Part shown: positions 8,583 through 15,897 of the stretch, piece by piece | How positions within the stretch are numbered: the first letter of the stretch is position 1 | Layout of the letters: each line of letters opens with the position of its first letter | Assembly (NCBI RefSeq): GCF_009688965.1 | Contig: NZ_AP021875.1 | Location: 4,836,001-4,900,000, forward strand | DNA length: 64,000 nucleotides | Source: Desulfosarcina widdelii | GTDB lineage: Bacteria; Desulfobacterota; Desulfobacteria; Desulfobacterales; Desulfosarcinaceae | Direction of reading: 5' to 3' | Made by a program: the position numbers and the translations under genes | Notes under the pieces: model-generated | Told to the model about the DNA's origin: nothing | The model's input: the letters and a program-made list of their open reading frames with translations, nothing else | Databases searched by the model: none

Positions 8583-9260
8583 TTATTTTCTTATAATTAC
8601 AATCAACTCCTTAGGCCCATGCACCCCAAATACCAGAGTGAATTCGATATCGGCGGTCTTGGACGGACCGGAGATCAGCAGGGCATTGGTGGGCATGCCT
8701 GCGGCCCAGTTCTCGGCCGTCATCATGGCGTTCATCGAATCGTAGATGGCATCGGCGTCCAGAACGGCCACGTGGACCGGCGGCACCAGGGACATGAGCC
8801 GCGGTTCTTCCGGCGTGGGCCAGAGCACCACGGCCCCGGTGTCGGCCACACCGCCGCGGGTACTGGTTACGGCCACGTCGACGGTCTCGAAAAGATCCTT
8901 TTTAAAGGTTTCCACTTCCTGGATATACGGAACTCGTTCCGGAAAGCCTTTGGCATCGGCGGGCCATGCCGATTCGATTTCCGGACCGATGGGGCTTTTC
9001 GGGCCATACAACAATCGCTTCCAGCCCTTTTCCCGGCCCAATTCCTCGAGCCTCTTTGGCCAGGCGGCGGCCTCCACGAGATGGACCTCGGTGCGCACAG
9101 CAGTCATCAACGCGGTCAACCGTTCAATCTTTTCATCGCGATCGAGGACCGGTTCCTGCGGCAGCGGTGCATCCGGTACTTCGGTCTGTTCCGTACCGGA
9201 TGCATACAGGCGTTTGAAGATGCGTTCCCGGACCGGTTGGACGACAGGCGTGCTATTCAT
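8583..9260 (-). CDS. lutC: LUD-domain lactate utilization protein LutC
   Basis: A 225-residue LUD-domain (LutC/YkgG) protein. It shows VDVAVTSTRGGVADTGAVVLWPTPEEPRLMSLVPPVHVAVLDAD, corresponding to the conserved TG(S/T)(I/V)VL..P...R..S..P..H core of the family. In Bacillus and Shewanella LutABC oxidises L-lactate to pyruvate. The start codon overlaps the end of lutB by 8 bp, a sign of coupling. Confidence 0.92.
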   Translation of the reverse strand: MNSTPVVQPVRERIFKRLYASGTEQTEVPDAPLPQEPVLDRDEKIERLTALMTAVRTEVHLVEAAAWPKRLEELGREKGWKRLLYGPKSPIGPEIESAWPADAKGFPERVPYIQEVETFKKDLFETVDVAVTSTRGGVADTGAVVLWPTPEEPRLMSLVPPVHVAVLDADAIYDSMNAMMTAENWAAGMPTNALLISGPSKTADIEFTLVFGVHGPKELIVIIRK

Positions 9261-10683
9261 TTTTCACCCCCTCATTGCGCACCCGTTCGTGAAGGCTACT
9301 ACGGGCCACACGCGGAGCCGTGCGGATCGATGTCCACTGCTTCAACGGACCGACCTTTGGCAGGTGTTTTCCCATGGCACCGGCCAAGCGGGTGCCCATT
9401 TCATTGAGCACCGGCAGGCGGTTGGCCAGCTCCCAGCCTTTCCACACCATGGTTTCCGCCAGGTTCTTTTTGTACCCGCCGCCAGGAACCACGGCGGCCT
9501 TTTCCTGGTCGTAGCTCTCGTTGCGCAGGCGGCGGATCAGATCGGGAATGGGAATCTTTACCGGACAGACTTCGCCGCAGGCGCCGCAAAGGCTGGATGC
9601 CGTGACCAGGACGCCGGTCCGTTCGAGCCCCTCCATCTGCGGCGTGAGAATCTTGCCGATGGGGCCTGGATAGACGTGCCCGTAGGCATGGCCGCCGATG
9701 CGCACGTATACCGGGCAGTGGTTCAGGCAGGTGCCGCAGCGGATGCAGAGCAGGGTCTGGCGCAGTTGGGGATCGGCCAGGATGCTTGCGCGGCCGTTGT
9801 CCAGAATCACCAGGTGGACCTCCTTGGGGCCGTCCTTTTCGCCCTTTTTGCGCGGGGAGGTGATCATGTTGACATAGGTGGTGACGATCTGCCCGGTGGC
9901 CGATCCGGTTAACAGCCTCAGCAGGGGCGGCACGTCGGAAAGCTTTTCGACTACCTTTTCCAGGCCCATGACGGCGATATGCACATCGGGGGCGGTGGTG
10001 CACATGCGGCCGTTGCCTTCGTTTTCCACCAGCAGCAGGGTCCCGGTTTCGGCAATGGCGAAATTGACGCCGGAAAGTCCCACCGTGGCGCCGGCGAAGC
10101 GCTTGCGCAGCGCCTGCCGGGCGATGGCAGTCAACTCTTCCACGTCTTCGGTGTAGGGCGTGTCTGCCAGTTTTTCGTGAAAGATGGCGGCCACCTCGTC
10201 CTTATTTTTGTGAATGGCCGGCACGATGATGTGCGAAGGCGTTTCGTGGTTGAGCTGGATAATGAACTCGCCCAGATCGGTCTCCACGGCTTCGATGCCG
10301 TTTTTCTCGAGGAACCGGTTCAGGTGCATCTCCTCGGAAACCATGGATTTCCCCTTGACCACCGACGTTGCATCGTGGCGGTGCAGGAGATCCAATACGA
10401 TACCGTTGGCCTGGTCCGTATCTTCGGCCCAGTGAACCTGGATGCCGTTTTGGGTGCACTTTTCTTCGAGTTGCTCCAACAGCTGGGGAAGCTGTTTCAA
10501 GGCCCGGCGCTTGATGGCGTTGCCGGCAGCGCGCAGTCTCTCCAGCTCGTCGTTGTCCGTAAAAACGGTGCGGCGTTTGTCGACCAGGATGTCCATGGCA
10601 TTGCGTAGATTTTTGCGAAGCTGGTCGTCTTTCAGGGCGCCTTCGATGTTGCTTTTAAAATCGAACCTCGTCTTAGCGTCCAT
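9253..10683 (-). CDS. lutB: Iron-sulfur lactate utilization protein LutB
   Basis: A 476-residue protein combining a LUD domain (VKGKSMVSEEMHLNRFLEKNGIEAVETDLGEFI, NFAIAETGTLLLVENEGNGRM) with two ferredoxin-type clusters (CIRCGTCLNHCPVY and CGACGEVCPVKIPI) and the C-terminal LutB extension. MDAKTRFDFKSN is taken as the start because GGGAGAG precedes it; the longer frame overlaps lutA too far. It overlaps the lutA stop by 11 bp. Expected to act with LutA and LutC in oxidising L-lactate to pyruvate. Confidence 0.94.
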   Translation of the reverse strand: MDAKTRFDFKSNIEGALKDDQLRKNLRNAMDILVDKRRTVFTDNDELERLRAAGNAIKRRALKQLPQLLEQLEEKCTQNGIQVHWAEDTDQANGIVLDLLHRHDATSVVKGKSMVSEEMHLNRFLEKNGIEAVETDLGEFIIQLNHETPSHIIVPAIHKNKDEVAAIFHEKLADTPYTEDVEELTAIARQALRKRFAGATVGLSGVNFAIAETGTLLLVENEGNGRMCTTAPDVHIAVMGLEKVVEKLSDVPPLLRLLTGSATGQIVTTYVNMITSPRKKGEKDGPKEVHLVILDNGRASILADPQLRQTLLCIRCGTCLNHCPVYVRIGGHAYGHVYPGPIGKILTPQMEGLERTGVLVTASSLCGACGEVCPVKIPIPDLIRRLRNESYDQEKAAVVPGGGYKKNLAETMVWKGWELANRLPVLNEMGTRLAGAMGKHLPKVGPLKQWTSIRTAPRVARSSLHERVRNEGVKNE

Positions 10684-11419
10684 TGGTTCTCTCCCAGATG
10701 AATTCGGCCAGGTGTTTGCCGTCGATGGCCACACCCTCATGGTCCATGGCACCGGTGATGTTCATCAGGCAGCCGCAGTCACCGGCGAGCAGTGTGGAAG
10801 CGCCGGTTTGCCGGATGTCGGCAACCTTGTCCTTGACCATGGCCGCGGAAATCGCCGGCTGCTTGACGGCAAAGGTGCCCCCGAAGCCGCAGCATTCGGT
10901 CTCGCGGGCAAGCTCCACCAGGGTTACGTTTTTCAACTGCCCGATCAGGTCCTTGGCGTACTGGACCACCTTCATTTCGCGCAGGGCGTGGCAGGAGCTG
11001 TGCCAGGTGACCGTGACCGGATCGCCCCGATCTTCGAATGTCGCGTTCAATACCGTGACCAGGTATTCGAACAATTCGTACACTCGGCCGGCGAAGCGGT
11101 GGGCAGCGGCTTCCTCTTCACGCCCGGCAAACAGCGCCGGGTAGTGATGCTTCATCATGCCGGCGCAGGAGCCGGAGGGAACCACAATGGGATAGGGTTG
11201 GGAAAACACCTGAATCTGTTTGCGGGCCACGGCCCGGGCTTCTTCGATAAATCCGGAATTGTAGGCCGGCTGGCCGCAGCAGGACTGATCCGGCGGAAAG
11301 ATAACGTTCGCCCCAAGAGACTGAAGCAGTCGGATGGCCGCCATTCCGGCATCGGGATAGACGGCATCCATCAGGCAGGTACCGAAAAAATAGACGCTTC
11401 CGGGCAGATCGGGAGACAT
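10673..11419 (-). CDS. lutA: Lactate utilization CCG-domain protein LutA
   Basis: A 248-residue protein with two CCG domains (DQSCCGQPAYNSG and TECCGFGGTFAVK) plus HSSCHALREMKV and GDCGCLMNITG, the LutA/YkgE pattern. The start is uncertain. ATG at 11419 gives MSPDLPGSVYFFGTCLMD, fitting the family N-terminus. A GTG four codons upstream (11431) has a better ribosome-binding site (GGGAAAA), and a TTG at 11506 is open too. It is the first gene of the lutA-lutB-lutC-glcD-glcF operon; its promoter and operator lie about 120-160 bp upstream. Confidence 0.92.
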   Translation of the reverse strand: MSPDLPGSVYFFGTCLMDAVYPDAGMAAIRLLQSLGANVIFPPDQSCCGQPAYNSGFIEEARAVARKQIQVFSQPYPIVVPSGSCAGMMKHHYPALFAGREEEAAAHRFAGRVYELFEYLVTVLNATFEDRGDPVTVTWHSSCHALREMKVVQYAKDLIGQLKNVTLVELARETECCGFGGTFAVKQPAISAAMVKDKVADIRQTGASTLLAGDCGCLMNITGAMDHEGVAIDGKHLAEFIWERTNGR

Positions 11420-11520
11420 TGAATTTTTCACGGCTTTTTCCCAGTGTAGGGTATCGGCTCTCGAAAAACGGCTTTTTAGAAAAGATACATGGTCAGGCGG
11501 CGGCAAGCAATCCCCAATAG

Positions 11521-11537
11521 TATTGGTCCCACCAATA
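11521..11537. promoter_or_regulatory. GntR (FadR-subfamily: LldR/PdhR-type) operator of the lut operon
   Basis: TATTGGT-CCC-ACCAATA is a perfect 7-bp inverted repeat with a 3-bp spacer. It matches the ATTGGTnnnACCAAT consensus known for PdhR and close to that of LldR. It lies just downstream of the predicted transcription start of the lactate operon, where a repressor would block transcription. No GntR gene is in this window. Confidence 0.75.
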
Positions 11538-11547
11538 ACGGGGTCCG

Positions 11548-11575
11548 ATTATTATTAACGGCAGAATCGTGTCAA
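11548..11575 (-). promoter_or_regulatory. Sigma-70 promoter of the lut operon
   Basis: On the minus strand a perfect -35 TTGACA (11570-11575) is followed after 16 bp by -10 AATAAT (11548-11553). The predicted start point is near 11540, directly before the operator-like palindrome. Confidence 0.7.
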
Positions 11576-11804
11576 CAGGGATTTTTCAGACGAATCGGCC
11601 GTTAACGGGCTTCGCTGTCGCCTTGGCGGTTTGTCCTTGGGGTTCTCGCCACCGAGGCGTTTATAAGCGAATCGTTGCTCAGCGAAAGGCGATAATGAAG
11701 GTGTGAATTCCTTCGTGGGTTGTTATTGCTGTTTCAAGAACGGGGCAAAACGGCAACATGAAGAGAAATCGAAATACTGTCAGTAATATTCGAATATGCC
11801 GTTT

Positions 11805-12065
11805 TCACAGGATGCGGCCCTTCTTCCCATACACGGTTTCAACGAGTTCCTGGTTGCTTTTTCCCGAGGCGTCTATGCCGAGTTCTTTGACTTCGTCTTC
11901 CAAGAAATAGGAATATTCGGAAACCAGGGGATAACAGGTTTCATAGGACTCGAAATAATCGCTGTCCGAAGCCGCCTCTTTAAACGACGTCGTTACGTCT
12001 TCGATCAGCTTGACGGCCCTGCCGAGGAATTGGTTTTTTAAGAACGATCGTCGTGTTCGATCCAT
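11805..12065 (-). CDS. Hypothetical small acidic protein
   Basis: An 86-residue soluble protein I do not recognise: helical, charged, with a Tyr/Glu-rich centre (SDYFESYETCYPLVSEYSYFLEDE) and no signal peptide. AGGAAGG lies 5 nt before the ATG, so it is probably real. It follows the 337-residue gene by 21 bp on the same strand, making it the last member of the uncharacterised 11.8-15.6 kb gene group. Confidence 0.6.
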   Translation of the reverse strand: MDRTRRSFLKNQFLGRAVKLIEDVTTSFKEAASDSDYFESYETCYPLVSEYSYFLEDEVKELGIDASGKSNQELVETVYGKKGRIL

Positions 12066-12086
12066 GAGGGCCTTCCTGTTTTGCGG

Positions 12087-13100
12087 TTAATGATCGTGGT
12101 AGCAACAGTGGTGCATCTCGAGATCTGTTTCTGGGGAAAAATGCAATTCCCCGGCAGACCACCACCACGGCCGGATCACCCGATAAGCGGATTCGTCGGG
12201 ATCAGTGCAGATCTCGGGCAGCCGGAAGCCTTCGGCTGTCAGGCGATCATTGACCATTTGAACGTAGACTTCCCTGCTTGGCAAAGGACGGTGGTTCCCG
12301 TTGCCGTCATCATTCATCTCAAAGCCGGTAACCAGATGGAACAGTTCGATGTCGCTATCCAGCGTTTCTTTGCAGCAATGGTTCTTGTCTATATCGAATC
12401 GGGTCCATTTTTTACGGGCAAAAACAGCGGCATAAGGGGAAGTTTTGAAGGCATATCCACAAACGGAAAACAGTTTGTCAAAAAAGAAAAATGCCAGATC
12501 CCACCCGGGAACGTCGCGATCGATTCCTCCCGGAACAACGGCTTCGACTTTTCCGTTTTGCGCCGTTTCGATGTAAAATCCGTCCACCCGCACGTCCCGC
12601 CACCGGTTGGGTGCCATGCCATCGAGTTCAATAAATTTTCTGTTTGTATCTGTTCTAAAGTCTAAATATCCCACGACAAAACAACTGTCGTCGATACGCC
12701 CCTGCCCGGCAAGAGTGGGGGTGCCCGTGTGATCGAAAAGCGTCCCTAAACGCAGCAGTGTTTCCGTACAGGAGTAGCTGTCCAGCAAGGGATCGTCGGC
12801 AGCGGGAAAATACTTGACGGCCAACCGGCCCGTTACCGGCGTAGCGCCGGGAGAAACCGGGGATGTGCAATGCTCTTCGTCATGGAGCGTACGAGCCTCT
12901 ACGAGGGCCAGTTGATAGGCCCCCGTATTCTCTTGAAACCACAGGTTCCAGCCGGGTAATCCTTCGCGACTGTTGAAAAAATTGATCTGAGACAGCTCAA
13001 AATGCTTCCGTGCGCCCTCATCATGAAAAAGAAAATGAAAGAGGCGGTAAAAAAATTCCTCACCGATGCGAACGGGATCGACACTGTTTCCGACAGCCAC
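12087..13100 (-). CDS. Uncharacterised soluble protein with His/Cys-rich C-terminus
   Basis: A 337-residue protein of no family I recognise. No signal peptide or membrane segment is evident. It is rich in aromatic and acidic residues and carries WNLWFQENTGAYQLALVEARTLHDEEHCTSPV, a segment GRIDDSCFVVGYLDFRTDTNRKF and a terminal EMHHCCYHDH that looks like a metal site. It begins with GTG 2 bp after the stop of the membrane-protein gene upstream, so translation is coupled and the two proteins probably work together. Confidence 0.7.
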   Translation of the reverse strand: MAVGNSVDPVRIGEEFFYRLFHFLFHDEGARKHFELSQINFFNSREGLPGWNLWFQENTGAYQLALVEARTLHDEEHCTSPVSPGATPVTGRLAVKYFPAADDPLLDSYSCTETLLRLGTLFDHTGTPTLAGQGRIDDSCFVVGYLDFRTDTNRKFIELDGMAPNRWRDVRVDGFYIETAQNGKVEAVVPGGIDRDVPGWDLAFFFFDKLFSVCGYAFKTSPYAAVFARKKWTRFDIDKNHCCKETLDSDIELFHLVTGFEMNDDGNGNHRPLPSREVYVQMVNDRLTAEGFRLPEICTDPDESAYRVIRPWWWSAGELHFSPETDLEMHHCCYHDH

Positions 13101-13102
13101 AA

Positions 13103-14359
13103 TTATTCAGTCCCTTTACGATCCGACCGGTATCCGGGCCACCTGTCCATGAAGTAGTCCTGAATGTTCAGCAGGACGATGATCATCACCAGAAATGCGG
13201 AGGGGTTCTCGGACGGATGGGACACGCCCGAACAGACGCCCAGCACGACTGGCGCCCACCGATAGTAGCACCACGCAAAGACAAGGCCTGCGATGATGGC
13301 AATGCCGGTGGTAACGATTCCTTTCAACCAAAGCTTCATGGATGAAAATGCACTGCCGAAATATAGATTCAGGATAATGGTCGGAACCAGTATGAAATTG
13401 CCCATGGTTACGGTGTGGCTGTATCGCCACCCGAAATTGGCATCGTTTTGACCGCCGATGTAGGCCTCGTCCCACAGATAGTCCATGATATAAAGCTGTA
13501 TCTTAAAAAAGATAAATCCGAGTGCCAACCCGCCAAGAATAACGAAAATAACTCTCCAGGGCTGCTTATTGACCAGTGTCCAGGGACGGCCCTCCCACAA
13601 CTGCAACGTAATGAAAATCACGATAACGGTACAAAACAGGATGCCCAGTCCGTATTCGGCACTGTTGGTGTGGGCGATCTGCTTCCACCACGGCGGTACG
13701 GCGGTGTATATTTGTGCCGGGTAGAACATGGATCCGATGTGCGGATGAAAGAATATCAGGAAAAGGGGAATGGAGAGCATTGCCATGAGCAGCCAGTTCG
13801 CCAGTCCCTGACTCGGTTGGGGGTCATTTGGCCAGATGTCCTTGCCGACGCCGACCAGCAGCACCGTGGTGAGCCACAAAAAAGGGACGGAAAGGCAGAT
13901 GAATGACCATGAGGTCGTCTCGCGGGTAGACATGACATCCTGGCCCAACTGTCCGTATGTCGCAAGGCTGTTCCAGTTGAAATAGGTAACGCCGTAATTT
14001 CCGATGATGAAAAAAAGAACCCCGAAAATGAGGGCGAAGTAGAACAAAAGCGAAGTAGCCGTGAATATACCACCTTTTTTCAAGGGGTGCGACTCGGCCA
14101 GAAATCGATCGGTAAAGGGCCAGAAATCGAAAAATTCAACGTGCCACATGATAATGAGCAACATCCAGATGACAAGCGAAAACCCCAAAAGCGGCGTGTA
14201 GAGCTTGAATACTCCGCTGTTGGAAAAGAAAATCCACCATAAAGCGACGGCAGTAATCGCCAGAACGATTAAATTTACAAGACCGGAGGTCCACAAGCCC
14301 CACCGGGGAACCAGGGTTCGTGCGGCCATCCAGCTTTGATCAGCACTTCGTTTCTCCAT
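13103..14359 (-). CDS. Uncharacterised polytopic membrane protein
   Basis: A 418-residue integral membrane protein with about ten to twelve hydrophobic segments. Examples are WGLWTSGLVNLIVLAITAVALWW, LLGFSLVIWMLLIIMW and FALIFGVLFFIIGNYGV. Loops are rich in Trp/His/Asp (MWHVEFFDFWPFTDRF, FFHPHIGSMFYPAQIY, DYLWDEAYIGGQNDANFGWRYSH). I do not recognise the family. The repeated His/Asp/Trp loops could bind metal or a cofactor, but this is inference. Start MEKRSADQSW is preferred because AGAGGT precedes it. It lies 129 bp downstream of the Tat-exported protein and is coupled to the next gene. Confidence 0.75.
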   Translation of the reverse strand: MEKRSADQSWMAARTLVPRWGLWTSGLVNLIVLAITAVALWWIFFSNSGVFKLYTPLLGFSLVIWMLLIIMWHVEFFDFWPFTDRFLAESHPLKKGGIFTATSLLFYFALIFGVLFFIIGNYGVTYFNWNSLATYGQLGQDVMSTRETTSWSFICLSVPFLWLTTVLLVGVGKDIWPNDPQPSQGLANWLLMAMLSIPLFLIFFHPHIGSMFYPAQIYTAVPPWWKQIAHTNSAEYGLGILFCTVIVIFITLQLWEGRPWTLVNKQPWRVIFVILGGLALGFIFFKIQLYIMDYLWDEAYIGGQNDANFGWRYSHTVTMGNFILVPTIILNLYFGSAFSSMKLWLKGIVTTGIAIIAGLVFAWCYYRWAPVVLGVCSGVSHPSENPSAFLVMIIVLLNIQDYFMDRWPGYRSDRKGTE

Positions 14360-14488
14360 AACATGACCTCTATTCTGGACAGGAAAACTTGGAAAGGTGC
14401 CATCTCTGTAGGGTCGATCGGCAGGTTCGCCGCCGGACCTGCCGATCAGGCACCTTTCCGTATGGATCGTCAACGGGCGGTGCTCAAA

Positions 14489-15562
14489 TCAGAACACGAC
14501 CACATCTCCGTTCCCCGTATAGATATTTGACGTGTTGGCCTTTGCCAGTGTGCCGACTTTTTTATAGGACCGAAATTTGTCCGTACCCTTTACAATCGGA
14601 AGCCCCGCCTTGACCGCTTTTTCCGCCCAAATCCAGCCGGTGCAATGGTTGCAGGCGATTTTATCCATATCGTACTGCTGGACTCCGGCAATAATATCGT
14701 CCATTTTTGGGTCCCAATTCTCAAAAGGAGAGATGTGCAGTCCGCCATAGCAGCCGTACATCTGTTTTCCATCCTTGAAATTGCGACGGGCATAGTTGAT
14801 CAGGGTCAGGATTCCGGGATGGCAGCATCCTGTTACCGTGACATACCCTTTATCTTTAACTTTGAAATACATGACGTTTTCTCCCCGCACCTGAAGGGTT
14901 GCAGGAGCGTCGAAGAAGACAACCGCGGCACCGTCCTGAAGCTTGTAAAGTTTGTCGGGTTTGGTGACAATGAGTTCTCCTGTATGGGGGAAGGCGTTTT
15001 TCGGGCAACCCGGCGTTTTGGAGAAATCGGCGCCTTTCAGCAGCGCAAAGCTTTTTTCCATGGATGTGGAAGGAAAGTACATCTTGATGTCGGGTTGATG
15101 CTTCAAGGTGCTCTCAATACCAAAGTAGTGATCGATGTGATCGTGAGAGATCACCATGGTATCGATTTCCTTGTTCTTGAGCATCTTGTCGACACCGCTT
15201 TGCGCGAAGACATAATCCATCCAGTCGTTGCTCCAGCCGCTGTCCATCAGATATTTGGTTTTTGTGCCGTCAAGGGCTTCAACCTCGATCAGGGCCGCAT
15301 ATCCACCAAGGTTTTCTTCGTTATAGGCAACATCGTACTGGTTGGTGTTGATACCACCGGCAGCCTTGATATCCTTGCCGAGGGTTGCATTGTCGAACCA
15401 GCTCGTTTCGGACACGCATTCGACTTTAACGCTTTTTACCTCGCCGAAATCTTCCTTTTTTCTCTTCGCGTATGCACTTGTCGTCATGGTGCCTACGCCG
15501 CTGCTGATGGCCAGTCCCGCTGAACCCGCGGCCAAACCCTTCAAAAAATTACGTCGTTTCAT
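14489..15562 (-). CDS. Tat-exported metallo-beta-lactamase-fold protein (COG1237-like)
   Basis: A 357-residue protein starting MKRRNFLKGLAAGSAGLAISSG, a twin-arginine signal with the cleavage region SAYA near residue 32. The mature part shows the metallo-beta-lactamase metal motif SHDHIDHYFG and a second conserved VTGCCHPGILTLINYAR, close to the GCCH.GI motif of the COG1237 branch (related to a protein of methanopterin synthesis). LYGGLH-like YGCYGGLHIS and NHCTGW add further metal ligands. It probably folds with its metals in the cytoplasm and acts in the periplasm; the substrate is unknown. First gene of the uncharacterised operon, divergent from the sigma-54 activator. Confidence 0.82.
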   Translation of the reverse strand: MKRRNFLKGLAAGSAGLAISSGVGTMTTSAYAKRKKEDFGEVKSVKVECVSETSWFDNATLGKDIKAAGGINTNQYDVAYNEENLGGYAALIEVEALDGTKTKYLMDSGWSNDWMDYVFAQSGVDKMLKNKEIDTMVISHDHIDHYFGIESTLKHQPDIKMYFPSTSMEKSFALLKGADFSKTPGCPKNAFPHTGELIVTKPDKLYKLQDGAAVVFFDAPATLQVRGENVMYFKVKDKGYVTVTGCCHPGILTLINYARRNFKDGKQMYGCYGGLHISPFENWDPKMDDIIAGVQQYDMDKIACNHCTGWIWAEKAVKAGLPIVKGTDKFRSYKKVGTLAKANTSNIYTGNGDVVVF

Positions 15563-15738
15563 TCAAAAACCTCCTTGTCCATCATGTAGGTGAAACACTC
15601 CGGGAGAGTGTCATCGGAAAGCTATTTTGCGAAAATGCTCATAATCTCTTGCAGTCCCAAAGTCAACGATTCGTTTTGTGCGCTTTACGGAAAGTTGCAC
15701 CATGTCGGTTTTGTTTGGATGAATAATAAAAAGGCTGC

Positions 15739-15754
15739 TGCAAATGCCATACCG
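15739..15754 (-). promoter_or_regulatory. Candidate sigma-54 promoter for the Tat/MBL operon
   Basis: The minus strand reads CGGTATGGCATTTGCA. GG and GC have the correct -24/-12 spacing and the -12 box TTTGCA is perfect, while the -24 box is weak (CGGTAT). It lies about 175 bp before the operon start and about 100 bp from the dyad next to the sigma-54 activator gene, a usual enhancer distance. Confidence 0.45.
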
Positions 15755-15849
15755 GTACAAAACTTCCTCTCCGCAGCCCCAGAAAATCACCTGCCATTTG
15801 GGAATATGCTAAAAAAACCTCGACAAATACCAATCTCGAAGCTATCTAT

Positions 15850-15889
15850 TCCGTATCAACCATTCTACATGTAGAACTTTTGATACGGA
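15850..15889. promoter_or_regulatory. 40-bp nested dyad, likely activator binding site
   Basis: Outer arms TCCGTATCAA (15850-15859) and TTGATACGGA (15880-15889) are perfectly inverted. They enclose a perfect 14-bp palindrome TTCTACATGTAGAA (15863-15876) with exactly the same centre. It sits directly upstream of the activator start codon, between two divergent transcription units, as expected of an enhancer/autoregulation site. Confidence 0.6.
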
Positions 15890-15897
15890 GATTTGCA

